From Agroathelia rolfsii (lineage: Eukaryota; Basidiomycota; Agaricomycetes; Amylocorticiales; Amylocorticiaceae), in assembly GCA_018343915.1 (NCBI GenBank), contig JABRWF010000007.1:744001-808000 (forward strand): a stretch of 64,000 nucleotides of DNA, written 5' to 3'. Position numbers and translations under genes: made by a program. The notes under the pieces were generated by a model. That model had not been told where the DNA came from and did not search any database. It worked only from the letters and a program-made list of their open reading frames with translations. Of this stretch, positions 1-10,563 are shown in pieces (the stretch's first letter is position 1; each line of letters opens with the position of its first letter).

Positions 1-716
1 CTTATTACTGCCTTGACCTAAATGAATAGGGTTTCGTGTTCACGCGCAATGCCTCCCGTGTATTGAGGGCTTTATGGACTCAGTGCCTTCTTGTATCAAG
101 GCTTTACGTGTACTCCTACTAAGTTGCCCGTAAGGCCTTACACTTAATAGAAAAGGGGAGAGAGAAAAGGGGTGTGGGCTAGGACGTATATAAGCCTGAA
201 GGCGAAAAGTATATTAGTCTTATGTAAGTATACAAGAGATGGGGGGTGCCCTTACCTGAAGGCGAAAAGGTCGAAGCTAAAGTTCAGGTAAGGGCTACAT
301 GCTTGTATTTATACACAAAATGAAGGGCCCGTGCGCAGCCTTGATGGTCTGTGCGCAGCAGGGTTCGTAAGCGGAAATGACTAGAATGCAGGGGCAGTGC
401 TTTGTACCTAAGTCCGATGAGCAACCAATCGGAATGATGAGTCTAGTACTCCTTAGTAATTGCACAGTGATCGGAACGTCCCTGGTTCCTGAGTCTAGAC
501 CTTTTGATGAAAAGGAATGATCTAGACTCCGCCTTCCTAATATACTCTTGTCACGAGCACTCCTGTCACGTGGGGCTAACACAGCCAGTCACACGCGCGT
601 CAAGATATCGCCTGCAAGGTATTTTGTCCGTATCTCCATGAATAAAAATCGTAAAAATGTAATAAAAATATGTACATGTCCGTAAAGAAAAGGCGAAAAA
701 TATCCAACTCATAACA
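1..716 (-). repeat. LTR of family A (5' part, cut by window edge)
   Basis: Reads on the minus strand from its first base at 716 (TGTTATGAGTTGG...) leftwards out of the window. It matches the LTRs of the two full-length family A elements (9542-29481 and 12481-22000), including the TATAAATA box and the CCCTTACCTGAA / TTCAGGTAAGGG stem near 239-300. A full family A LTR is about 1008 bp, so roughly 290 bp lie outside. It abuts the integrase fragment of element C at 717; the TSD cannot be tested because the other side is missing. Confidence 0.85.
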
Positions 717-1257
717 AGTGGCTATGCCAGCATCAACCGCCACAACCTCCAACCCGTCTTTACCTCCGAGCAGATCTCCGCATCCCTCCGAGCCACTACA
801 CTGATGGAGCCCGCACTCCGAGCCTCCGAGCTCCTGGACATAGAAGGCATCCACAACGACGTCCGAGCAGCACTCCCTCACGACCCAGTTGCACTCCAAT
901 ATTAATCCACAATACCAACGGACCCACGCTGGACAAGGTCCGACGACCTCCTGTTTTGCGATGGCCACATCTACGTTCCGGATGCTAATGATCTCCGGCT
1001 CCGTGTCCTCCGACTCAAGCACAATCACCCCACAGTAGGCCACTTTGGGCAGAACAAGACCTTCCAGTTAGTTAGACGCGAGTACACCTGGCCAGGGCTC
1101 CGCGAATTTGTTAAGGAATACTGCAATACTTGCGTTACATGCAAACGCGGGAAAGCGGTCCGCCATAAGCCCTACGGCCTACTCCGCCAACTCCCTATTC
1201 CGGAGCGACCTTGGAACTCCATTTCCATGGACTTTATCGAACAGCTGCCACCCTCCG
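717..1257 (+). pseudogene. Gypsy element C: integrase N-terminal part (fragment)
   Basis: One reading frame from 717 encodes the end of the pol linker and the integrase HHCC zinc domain. Visible are GHFGQNKTFQLVRREY, the paired cysteines of CNTCVTC, and the start of the catalytic core (SMDFIEQLPPS). One in-frame TAA at about 903 (from CAA) breaks it. It stops at 1257, where solo LTR B begins after the TSD ctccg. The rest of the same integrase continues on the opposite strand at 8340, also next to ctccg. The two halves were therefore one ORF before the inversion described in the findings. Confidence 0.85.
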
Positions 1258-2648
1258 TGTTACGAGTCGCTCGATGTATTATAATTTTATTTTGAATTTT
1301 TCACTATTTTTCCGAATTTTTCCTGATTTTTCTCTATTTTTTGATATATATATTGTATATTACGTAAACACACACTCTGATGACTAAGCAAGTCATGTGA
1401 CCAGTCGACCATGTGACTGGCCATCATGTGACCACTAGTCATGTGACATATTATGTAAACAGAAGTCTAGAGCATGGGTCCGGATCATGACACCACTCTA
1501 ACTCACTATAACTAATAATGGTGCGATATCACGCCATACTTAGCATTACTGCGCACAGACCACATAGCTGCACACAGACCAGGTAGAATTAGTATATAAC
1601 CCTGTAGTGCCTCTACCTGAAGACCTCAGATTCGTTCTCTTCATCTTCAGGTAAGCACAGTAGTGCTTTGTACTAGGTAGATGCTAACATAATAAAAACC
1701 TTTGTCTTCAGAGCCCTTACCTCTCAAGGCGTGACTGCCTGTCTCCCCCCCTCTCTCTATCCTTCTACAAATCCCTTAGGCTTTGTGCCAGAGGGTTACT
1801 GTGTGCTCTGTGCTACAGTAGTCAAAGAGGTCGCTTTGTGCCCCTCTTTTGTTAGCATGCATAAGACAGGTCCAGGCCTTTGGCTGACCATTTGCATTTG
1901 CTGTATACACAAACATAGTGCTTAGTGCACTCAAGCAAGTAAAGGCGTTGCCCTGCACTTGTCGCGGTTAAGATACATCGCACCCATATGTCAGGAAGTC
2001 CCCCTCCCAACACCACTCATGCTCTCACTAAGATGGCCTCAAGGCTGGACTCCTTGTCCACCTGGCCTAGCTACCTCTCTGGGCTAGCTACCTCTCTGGG
2101 CTAGCTACCTCTCTAGGTTAGCTTCACACTTCTTAGTGATGCTGAAAAGGGAACTGTAGACAAAGTTAAATTGAAGTAGAGTAGAAAATACATAGGTTAC
2201 TTACCTATAGACAAAGACAACAGTCTAAAGTCTACAGGTGTACATGATAAGGTTAATATAGTAATAATCATGTGACATACAAATCATATGACCTAAACCC
2301 TAACCTAAGTAATACTAAACTATCAATGAAAAGAAAGGATAAAATAAAGGAAAAATAAAAGAAAAATCAGACTAAAGTTAGTGAACTCATAACACCATAT
2401 CTGCACACACAAGATATTTCTTGTCTTGACAATAGACCTCATGTGAAAGCTTAGTAAGCTTGGAGTAACACCTGGTGATTGGAAAGCTAGAAGTTGTGTG
2501 ACAGTAGAGACCGGGCAAGGAAGTGTACACCCGCGTATCCTAGGTCTTAGGAGTTGTAAAACAGCCTTACTGGCTACCCCGCACCTTACAGGGGTTGACG
2601 TAGACACTAGTTGAGTTTTAGTGGCAAGAGACAGGTGTGCTCTTGACA
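1258..2648 (+). repeat. Solo LTR family B, interrupted by LTR D
   Basis: Begins TGTTACGAGT and ends TCTTGACA. After removal of the LTR D insertion (1989-2394 plus 5-bp TSD) it is about 980 bp, the same as the copy at 8341-9320. The left flank is ctccg (in element C) but the right flank is aatcg (in element F), so the two sides do not match each other; each matches the opposite side of the inverted copy at 8341-9320. It contains a TATATAA box near 1594, the stem ACCTGAAGAC/GTCTTCAGGT, and an intron-like GTAAGC...CTTCAG segment downstream. Confidence 0.92.
1989..2394 (-). repeat. Solo LTR family D
   Basis: On the minus strand it reads TGTTATGAG...TCCTGACA, 406 bp. The 5-bp TSD ccata is perfect (1984-1988 and 2395-2399) and lies inside LTR B. 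Near-identical solo copies are at 7132-7520 and 20403-20811. No internal region of family D is present in the window. Confidence 0.93.
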
Positions 2649-2653
2649 AATCG

Positions 2654-2703
2654 CTTCTTCTCAGACCGCGGGAGTCCGAGGGAACCTGGTAGCTTCGACT
2701 TAA
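2654..2703 (-). promoter_or_regulatory. Element F leader with self-primer binding site
   Basis: On the minus strand this is the sequence directly after the 5' LTR of element F (LTR end TTGACA at 2704). It starts TT and then AAGTCGAAGCTA (plus-strand 2690-2701). This is largely complementary to the loop AGCTTTGACCT / AGCTTCGACCT in the family F LTR, the arrangement expected for a self-priming retrotransposon. The leader then continues, after the solo LTR B and the inversion, at 9326-9541. Confidence 0.7.
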
Positions 2704-3562
2704 TGTCAAGGGTATACTCCTTGACTTCGTGATGTTGGGCGTGTAGTGCCTACTTGTGCACTAAATCAAATAATACACTCTTAACACTAAATACTTGAAG
2801 TACCTACGCACAAGTGTTCCCACAGATAACAGGACCTTGAATTTATTAAAGGCCTGTCTGGGTACTTTCTTATCTTATGCGTAATCAATGCTCTTATGGG
2901 GTTTCACACATATACGTTTTGAGGGGATTCGCACCACCTCCTAGTAAAGGATAGAGAGGAAGAGAGGGAAAAGGGGAGGGGCTAGGACTGAGGTCTAGGC
3001 CTGAGAGTTATACCCTGAAGGTGAAGATTTCTTATTAGTAATCTACTTAATGAATACAAACCTTGGTTACTTGCCTGAAGGCGAAGAGGTCAAAGCTGAG
3101 CTCTTCAGGACAAGTTACATGCACTATTTATACTACTATAGAATGGTCCATGCGCAGCATGGATGGTCTGTGCGCAGAGGGGAATAGAAGCATAAGAGTG
3201 GCAATGTAGGGGAAGAATGTTTACCCTAACTCCACCGGGCATCCGTGTGGAGATCCGTTTCCGGACCAGTACCGGTAACTGTTAGGAATTGTTCAGGGGA
3301 AGAAAGGCTGTATTCCTAGGCTGTGCGTAAATGATGAAATGGAAGTGCGCACAGCCCCAAGATTACTCCTGTGATGTACGGCTTGGAAATACGTAAGGGC
3401 CAATCACATGACCACTGCATTGCCCACAGTCCACGCCCTAAGGGGTAATTTTTATAAGGAAAAATAAGAAAAGAAAAGGAAAATATCATAACTTTATAAA
3501 TACTGGTCCGAATATTACACGAAAATACTCGAAAAATCCGCAAAATTTCCCTTCTCATGACA
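2704..3562 (-). repeat. 5' LTR of gypsy element F (displaced by inversion)
   Basis: On the minus strand it reads TGTCATGAGAAGGG...CCTTGACA, 859 bp. It matches the 3' LTR at 37189-38270 (after removing the copia-like insertion there) and the solo copy 22493-23355. The outer flank is accat (3563-3567); the outer flank of the 3' LTR, read in the same sense, is accgt. These form a TSD with one C/T difference. Inside are TATAAATA, the stem-loop with the primer-like loop, a GCAAGT splice-donor-like site, a TTACTAAT branch-like site and a CTTCAG acceptor-like site. Confidence 0.9.
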
Positions 3563-4940
3563 ACCATTACCCCGCTTCCCGTTCCCACTGTGACTGTTAG
3601 CCTAGGCCCTTTACTCACAGAGATGATGATTGGATTTTTTTTGCTGGGCATAGTATACTCTCAGTCGGTCACGTACTTCCGCTACTATTTTAGCCAGGAT
3701 AGCACATTCATATGGTTGATCGTCACCTCTCTGTTTGTCATCGTCGTCTTCCTTGGTATCATGGACTTGTTTGTTTTCCTACCAAAAAGCAGCCTACAAA
3801 CTCACCGTCTCTTATTAGTGTATCAATATACCAGAGCATTGTAATTGGTTATGGCAATTTTGATAAATTTGATCATCAAAACTGGGCATTATGAGCTGAA
3901 TCAGCTGTGACAGCTTTGGTATCTTTAATTGCACACATATTCTACATTCACCGATGTTGGGCAGTAACACATTCTTTAGTTGTCATTATATCTCTCTCCC
4001 TTGGTAAGTTTTTATCCTGCTTAGATCCTTGGCAAGCCACACACCATGCTCTCTGTAGTTGCATTCCTAGCCTTTGCTTCTGGAATCACGTATGTTCATA
4101 TGCCTTTGCTGACCCTGAGCTTTACTCGTGCACTAAGTTTTATCCCATATGCCTTCCAATAGAATATTGATATATCGTTTCCTGTTAGGCAGAATAAGTA
4201 AACTAGCTAGGGCGGTAATCCTGAGTAATATTTGGCTCCTTTCAGTACTAGTTGGATCCTCTCCATGTAGGGAACCTAACGTTGATACCACTTGGTTCCT
4301 GGACAGGCTAGTGCTTGCAATATAAGTATTGCTATTATTTTACTCTCTTGTTTCTGGAGTGGTGGTATTCTTTGTGGTAGTAGCACTATGCTTTCAAGGC
4401 TTTATCAGATAACCATTGAAGCTGGCTTACTTATGGCCATTTGTGATCTCCTAAACCTAGTCCTCGTAAGTATTTCTAGCAATTCAGTCTTTGCAAGTAC
4501 TAATGTTATGGTCTTAACTACAGTTTGCCATCTTTCCTCCTGCAAATTACTAGTAAGCACCATTATTCTAACACTATATATAGTAACCTGAGACTAAATC
4601 ATTAGCTAACAGCCTTTTAGCTCAATATTCCATATCCCATTTAACTGCACTGTTGGTATTGTACACTTTGCTTGGTCGATAGGACTTGTATGAGCTTCTT
4701 AGTACTGGGACAGATACACTTGTCACTGTGTTCTGTAATAGTTCACGACCTTTATCCTCTATTCAGATCTCAGTGCGTTTCTTGTGTTTGTTGTCTTCCC
4801 CTAAATTTATTAAGATAACTTTTTGCAGAATGACCCAGAGGTCTCCACGCAACACAGTGTTCCAAATGTACCGGCAGGAGACTGAGAGGGTAATCAAAGT
4901 ACTAATGATATTCCTTCAAGGCCTAATCTAAACCTGGGAA
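3563..4940 (+). pseudogene. DUF6534-like membrane protein gene, broken body
   Basis: This is a decayed paralog of the array at 42038-60811. Exon 1 (to 3768) encodes a first helix region with TEMMIGFFLLG. The next exon gives the IGYGNFDKFD and HIFYIHRCWAVTHS motifs, then the CNISIAIILLSCFW exon, a 29-nt microexon (TTT GCC ATC ... TA, near 4524-4552), and QYSISHLTALLVLYTLLGR. Stop codons interrupt it: TGA after QNWAL near 3890 and TAG after LLGR near 4681, each a likely G-to-A or C-to-T change. Its ATG and first eight codons are missing here and are found on the minus strand at 38296-38271, because element F inserted in codon 9 and the segment was later inverted. With those 26 nt the first exon is 227 nt and ends in phase 2, as in the intact paralogs (230 or 242 nt). 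Confidence 0.85.
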
Positions 4941-4974
4941 CAAAGCTCTATCTTCCCATCCTAATGTAGAAGAA

Positions 4975-5603
4975 TGTTAAGTTCGGACGGATGGAGGGAG
5001 TACAAAGAGGAGGCGGAGCGGAAAGGTGTAGAGGCGGAGCGGGAGTGGAGGTGGAGACGGAAAGGGTACGGAGATGGCAGAGTGGGTAGAAAGCAACGGG
5101 TGGGTAGATGAGATAAAGGGGGGACCGGACTTGGCCAAGACATATGTGTCAGGCCCTTGCCTAGTTGCGGTCTGGGACAGAGGTTGGACAGGAGATGGGG
5201 AACTTAGTTGATTTCCAAACTGAGGTGCTAAGTACATCATGTATTGGTATAAATACTGTGGTAGTAGCAAGGCACAGAAAAGCTAGAAGATAATAGGAAT
5301 AGGGGGTGGGAAATGATCATATGGTATACATCAGAGCCAAGAGTGTTCATGGGAAATGAAATAAGGAACAGGGAACAAACAATGGGAATGCACGAAAGAT
5401 AGGAACGCGTGTGAGACAACTAACTCAGTGGTTTTGATTGACTCTAAAAGGTTCGCAGGATCCGGCTTCCGGAGCTGATGGCGGAGGGAGAGGGCGGAGT
5501 GTAGGAGGAGTATGTCATGTATATTGCGGAGGCCCCGAGGCAGAGGTGCTATCGGAGATGGCGGAAATATACTCCCGAGAGTATTGCGGAGCGGAACGTG
5601 ACA
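4975..5603 (-). repeat. 3' LTR of gypsy element C (left end approximate)
   Basis: The right edge is set by a purine tract on the minus strand (CCTAAGGGGGGGATAC, plus 5604-5619) followed by TGTCACGTTCC, which is a typical PPT/LTR junction. The left edge is inferred from ...GAACTTAACA on the minus strand, giving TG...CA ends and 629 bp. No second copy is present in the window to confirm this edge. The sequence is rich in GGAG/GCGGA repeats. Confidence 0.55.
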
Positions 5604-5754
5604 GTATCCCCCCCTTAGGTCCTGAGCCCTCGAAGGACAGTGGCTGTGTTAAGCGGAGTGCAAAAAATTGAGTGGGATCATATCCACGCGCGAGTGCAGG
5701 GTCATCCACTACAATCCTTGCTACTACACCACCACCTACTAGCTTCTCTTGAAG

Positions 5755-6759
5755 ATGTCTTCCCCTCGCGAGTTTGATGCTGATATCGCGGCCCTAGAGG
5801 CCCAACTGGTGGCTGCGAAGCAGCGGAAGGAGCAACACGAACGTGAAGAGCGTGAGCGAAAGGAGCGCAAGGAGAGGGAGCGGAGGGAACGTGAGGAGAG
5901 GGAGAGACACGAGCAGGAGGAACGCGAGCAGGAGGAACGTGAGGAGCGGGAGATGCGTGAGTGGGAGGAGTGTCAGCGGCGCGTGCACGCGGATGCTAGG
6001 GCGCAGTACGAGCGCAAGCGCGAGGAATGCGTTTGTCAGCTGCAAAGGGCGTCGGAGGGGTCCGATGTAGAGGTGCCGGTAGCCCCTTCTAACAAGCGTC
6101 GGAGGGTGGTTGGAACTACGGAAGCTGCAGGGATTGCGGTCAGGGAAGTGCTGGTACGTCACATCTGCCTCTGGTAACTCGCAGCTAATGTTTTTGCGTA
6201 GGGACGGACATGTCAGACCTGCCGGAGTAAGGGCATTATATGCAAGTGGTACGTAGAGGGGTCACGACGGTTATATCAGCCATGCCGCAAAAGACATAGG
6301 GTGTGCCAGATGGGGGACAATGCACCACCACTGACCACGGGCACAAAAGCAAAGGGAAAAGCGAGGGTGAAGGCGTCAGAGACTGCGGAGGTCGCAGAGG
6401 GGAGTAGTCAACAGCAGGCGCACGGATGGGCTGAAATTCTGGGGCTGGCGGAACTTGTCTCTGTCCAGCAAGGTTTGTTGATGGAGGCTGTAGCCAGCCG
6501 GAGGGTTCTGGAGAACTGCTCCGGGCTGTTGGTGCAATTGCTGGAGAGGATGGTCGATGCGGAGGAGCGGAGGGGGAGTTACGCGGGGCCATCTGCAGTG
6601 GGAAGACAGGAGGAGGTGGAGGTAGTGATGAGTGATGACGAAGCTAGATCGGGAGCTGACATGAGTGTTGGCGGAGCCGTGGAGATGCAGCGGATGTGGG
6701 GAGAAGGGCGGAATCACAGCAAAGATCTAACGGAAGAGTCGGAGGAGGAGGGAGAATAA
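5755..6759 (+). CDS. Coiled-coil, cysteine-cluster protein carried antisense in element C
   Basis: Two exons, 5755-6153 and 6202-6759, with a 48-nt intron (GTACGT...GCTAATG...GCGTAG) in phase 0, give 318 aa. Residues about 8-95 are a highly charged E/R/K coiled coil (repeats such as EREERERKERKER). Exon 2 opens with a cysteine cluster: C137-x2-C140-x6-C147, then Y158-x2-C161-x6-C168. The Y sits where a symmetrical C-x2-C-x6-C repeat would need a fourth cysteine (TAT; a TGT-to-TAT change would explain it). The C-terminal part is acidic and ends ESEEEGE. The gene lies between the end of pol (minus strand, ending 6890) and the purine tract and 3' LTR of element C (5603), on the opposite strand to pol. 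It has no in-frame stops although the surrounding pol does. DNA or RNA binding is a guess from the cysteines. I cannot name the family. Confidence 0.72.
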
Positions 6760-6889
6760 GCCTATGTACAGTAGTAGAAATTTTCATGTTTTTTCTTTTC
6801 TCTTGATGAATCAGAAATGTGTAAAGCAAGAAGGCAGGGCAGATAAAAGGATGCGGGGATGCGGAGCTGGAAGGAGTAGGGAGGAGAGA

Positions 6890-8340
6890 TCAGATCTTGT
6901 CCAGAGGGCCCGGCTTGCCAGGGTATTGGGAGTAGAAGTCGGAGACGAGCTCCCGTGCGTGTGCGAGTTCAGTTGCAGGCAACCAATCTTCTTCGTCCGG
7001 AGTTCCCTCGTAGCCTGCCCATCATATTCGGTACATCAGCTTGCAGCGGCGGCGCTTGTCGATCTTGGAGTCCAAGATTTCAGAGATTTCGTACTCCACC
7101 TCTCCGTCAACTTCCACCGGAGGGGGCGGAGTGTTATAAGTTCACTAACCTTAGCCCAATTTTTCTTTTATTTTTCCTTTATTTTATCCTTTCTTTTCAT
7201 TGATAGTTTAGTATTACTTAGGTTAGGGTTTAGGTCATGTGATTTGTACATCACATGATTATTACTATATTAACCTTATCATGTACACCTGTAGACTTTA
7301 GACTGTTGTCTTTGTCTACAGGTGAGTAACCTATGTATTTTCTACTTTACTTCAATTCAACTTTGTCTACAGTTCCCTTTTCAGCATCACTAAGAAGTGT
7401 GAAGCTAACCTAGAGAGGTAGCTAGCCCAGAGAGGTAGCTAGGCCAGGTGGACAAGGAGTCCAGCCTTGAGGCCATCTTAGTGAGAGCATGAGTGGTGTT
7501 GGGAGGGGGACCTCCTGACACGGAGGTTGTGTGCAGTTTGGGATGGTGTTTGGTGGAGCAGGCTCGAGCTGGGAGACATGGAAGACCAGGTGTACAGAGC
7601 GCATGGAGTCGGGGAGGCGGAGAGTGAAGGAGGAGGGTTCAGCTTGCACTATGATCTTGTAGGGACCTAGGTACTTATCGGAGAGCTTCTTTGAGGGTCA
7701 AGTCGTGTGAAAGAACTTTGCGCGGATGAACGCCTGCTGGCCAACCTTGAAGTCGGGGGCCAGAGAGTGTTTCTTGTCTGCCGGGGCCTGGTAGCGGCGC
7801 TGGGCGGCGGAAAGCTGGGTGCGGAGTTCCTGGTGGAGACTGTCTAGGTCGATTGCGAACTCGAGGGTGCGGACGGAGGTGATGTCTCGTTCTGGATGAA
7901 CGGAGATGGCGGATGGGTTGTAACCCTTGTTAGCGAAGAATGGGGACACTCCAGTGGACTTGCTTGGAGCATTGTTGTAAGCGAATTCTGCTAGCGGGAG
8001 CAGTTCAGACCAGTTATCCTGCTGGTAGTTACAGTACATGCGGAGATACTGCTCCAGTGTCTGGTTGACTCGTTCAGTCTGTCCGTCACCCTCCGGGTGA
8101 TAGCCCGATGTAAAGTGGAGCTTCATATCTAGGAGGGTTCCCAGGGAGCGGAAGAAATGCGAGATGAATTCCGATCCACGGTCAGAGGTGACGTGCGCCG
8201 GAACTCCGTGCTTTGAGAATACATGGATGGTGAAGAGTCGGGCGAGATCCTGGGAGGTAATAGTATCATGTGTTAGAATGAAGATCCCTTGCTTGGAGAG
8301 GCGGTCGACTATGACGAGGATGGAGGTGTAGCCTGCGGAG
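6890..8340 (-). pseudogene. Gypsy element C: integrase core to chromodomain
   Basis: Minus-strand frame from 8340 downwards. It encodes the integrase core (ILVIVDRLSKQGIF, HVTSDRGSEFISHFF, the GYHPEGDGQTERVNQ motif with the catalytic E), then the LGPYKI and HLVFHVSQL C-terminal motifs. After the solo LTR D (7132-7520) follows a chromodomain (EYEISEILDSK ... WAGYEG ... DWLPA), ending TGA at 6890. In-frame stops are a TGA at 7698-7700 (FFHTT*PSKKL; from CGA) and a TGA just before WAGYEG (near 7023). The 5' continuation is at 717-1257 on the plus strand. Confidence 0.87.
7132..7520 (+). repeat. Solo LTR family D in element C pol
   Basis: TGTTATAAG...CTCCTGACA, 389 bp, with a perfect 5-bp TSD cggag (7127-7131 and 7521-7525). 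It contains the stem ACCTGTAGAC/GTCTACAGGT. After that comes GTGAGT and, about 54 nt later, a second TTTGTCTACAG, the same repeat-flanked intron-like layout seen in families A, B and F. Confidence 0.94.
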
Positions 8341-9320
8341 TGTCAAGAGCACACCTGTCTCTTGCCACCAAAACTCAACTAGTGTCTACGTCAACCCCTG
8401 TAAGGTGCGGGGTAGCCAGTAAGGCTGTTTTACAACTCCTAAGACCTAGGATACACGGGTGTACACTTCCTTGCCCGGTCTCTACTGTCACGCAACTTCT
8501 AGCTTTCCAATCACCAGGTGTTACTCCAAGCTTACTAAGCTTTCACACGAGGTCTATTGTCAAGACAAGAAATATCTTGTGTGTGCAGATATGGGTGCGA
8601 TGTATCTTAACCGCGACAAGTGCAGGGCAACGCCTTTACTTGCTTGAGTGCACTAAGCACTATGTTTGTGTATACAGCAAATGCAAATGGTCAGCCAAAG
8701 GCCTGGACCTGTCTTATGCACGCTAACAAAAGAGGGGCACGAAGCGACCTCTTTGACTACTGTAGCACAGAGCACACAGTAACCCTCTGGCACAAAGCCT
8801 AAGGGATTTGTAGAAGGATAGAGAGAGGGGGGGAGACAGGCAGTCACGCCTTGAGAGGTAAGGGCTCTGAAGACAAAGGTTTTTATTATGTTAGCATCTA
8901 CCTAGTACAAAGCACTACTGTGCTTACCTGAAGACGAAGAGAACGAATCTGAGGTCTTCAGGTAGAGGCACTACAGGGTTATATACTAATTCTACCTGGT
9001 CTGTGCACAGCTATGTGGTCTGTGCGCAGTAATGCTAAGTATGGCGTGATATCACACCATTATTAGTTATAGTGAGTTAGAGTGGTGTCATGATCCGGAC
9101 CCATGCTCTAGACTTCTGTTTACATAATATGTCACATGACTAGTGGTCACATGATGGCCAGTCACATGGTCGACTGGTCACATGACTTGCTTAGTCATCA
9201 GAGTGTGTGTTTACGTAATATACAATATATATATCAAAAAATAGAGAAAAATCAGGAAAAATTCGGAAAAATAGTGAAAAATTCAAAATAAAATTATAAT
9301 ACATCGAGCGACTCGTAACA
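8341..9320 (-). repeat. Solo LTR family B, inversion partner
   Basis: Minus strand TGTTACGAGT...TCTTGACA, 980 bp. Its LTR-end side is flanked by cggag (ctccg on the minus strand) inside element C. Its LTR-start side is flanked by cgatt (aatcg on the minus strand) in the leader of element F. These are the two flanks missing from the LTR B at 1258-2648. Confidence 0.94.
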
Positions 9321-9541
9321 CGATTAGCAATTGCTTACAAAGAGCATCTTCTTCCATTTCCATTACATATATTTTCTGAATACGTAAGGAGTAAACTACT
9401 TCAGGAAGCCATTGCGTAGCGCCCTCCAAAGCCTATTTGCAACCCTGTTAAGACAGAGATAGCGTGTACGTTCCACGCGATTCCCTGGCTGTATCTGAAG
9501 CACTCAACAGGCCTAACAAGCTTGGTGTTCTAGGAGCCCTC
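9321..9541 (+). other. Leader of element F, middle part
   Basis: Untranslated leader of gypsy element F, lying between the solo LTR B (TSD aatcg) and the A2 insertion. It continues at 29482. No coding signal is seen. Assignment rests on the matched TSDs on both sides (aatcg with 2649-2653; ccctc here with ccctt at 29482-29486). Confidence 0.7.
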
Positions 9542-10548
9542 TATTATGAGTTGGACATTTTTCGCCGTTTCTTTACGAACATGTACATATTTTTATTGTA
9601 TTTTTACGATTTTTATTCATTGAGATATGGACAAAATACCTTGCAGGCGACATCTTGACATGCGTGTGACTGGCTGTGTTAGCCCCACGTGACAGGAGTG
9701 CTCGTGACAGGAGTATATTAGGAAGGCGGAGTCTAGATCATTCCTTTTCATCAAAAGGTCTAGACTCAGGAACCAGGGTTGTTTCGATCACTGTGCGATT
9801 ACTAAGGAGTACTAGACTTATCACTCCGATTGGTTGCTCATCGGACTTAGTCACAAAGCACTGCCCCTGCATTATCATATGTTCCTGCTTACAAACCCTG
9901 GCTGTGCACAGACCAACAAGGCTGCGCACGGGCCCTTTCATTTATGTATAAATACAAGCATGTAACCCTTACCTGAACCTTAGCTTCAACCTTCTTGCCT
10001 TCAGGTAAGGGCACCCCCCCTTGTACTTACTACATATTACTAATATATTATCTCGCCTTCAGGCTTACGCACGTCCTAGCCCCTACTCTCTCTTTCTCCT
10101 CCCCTTATTAAGTGTAAGGCCTATAGGGCATCTTAGTAAGCGTACGAGACCTTGTTACAAGGAGGTTGTTAAAGTGTCTAAAGTCCCTAATATATCAGAG
10201 GGCACATGCGTGATAGAAGTCCTATTCATTTAGGCCAGGGCAGTAACAAGTCCCTGCGAACATTTGTAGACTATGGTGGGCTAAGCCGCCTATTCTGAGT
10301 AAGAAGCATAACAATAGTATTTGACATGAAGCGAGTAACACGGGAAGACTATAATGTCTAGAGTACCGATACACGAGCCTAGTAAAGTACTAAAGGAGTG
10401 CTCTATTACGAAAGAATAGCAACAGGAGCACGTGGGTGTTTGTACATATCCAACCAAGAAATACACATAAAACCCGGCCTTACAGCCCGCCCTCGTACCT
10501 TACAGAGGGTTATGTTTGTTGGATTAGTCAAGCGTGCAAGCCTTGACA
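9542..10548 (+). repeat. 5' LTR of A2 (family A)
   Basis: 1007 bp, ending GCCTTGACA. The primer-like loop here reads TTAGCTTCAACC, one G-to-A change from the TTAGCTTCGACC of the 3' LTR. The leader with the PBS follows directly. Confidence 0.93.
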
Positions 10549-10550
10549 TT

Positions 10551-10563
10551 AGGTCGAAGCTAA
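10551..10563 (+). promoter_or_regulatory. Self-primer binding site of A2
   Basis: AGGTCGAAGCTAA, two bases after the LTR end. It is the exact reverse complement of TTAGCTTCGACCT in the LTR A loop (see 28911-28923). This matches the layout of Tf1-type self-primed elements rather than tRNA priming. Confidence 0.75.

Noticed and set aside
295..582. Repeated ORF of about 95 codons (starting MLAPRDRSARD) in every family A LTR
   Set aside because: It lies wholly within the LTR promoter region upstream of or across the TATA box and its length varies between copies through frameshifts. It looks like a by-product of the LTR sequence.
1731..1925. ORF of about 64 codons (MTACLPPSLYPS) conserved in LTR B copies
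   Set aside because: Short, in LTR, with an equally open antisense frame. Conservation is explained by recent common origin of the repeats.
5749..5754. TTG AAG upstream of the ATG as an alternative start of the antisense gene in element C
   Set aside because: ATG at 5755 is six bases downstream and is the normal eukaryotic start.
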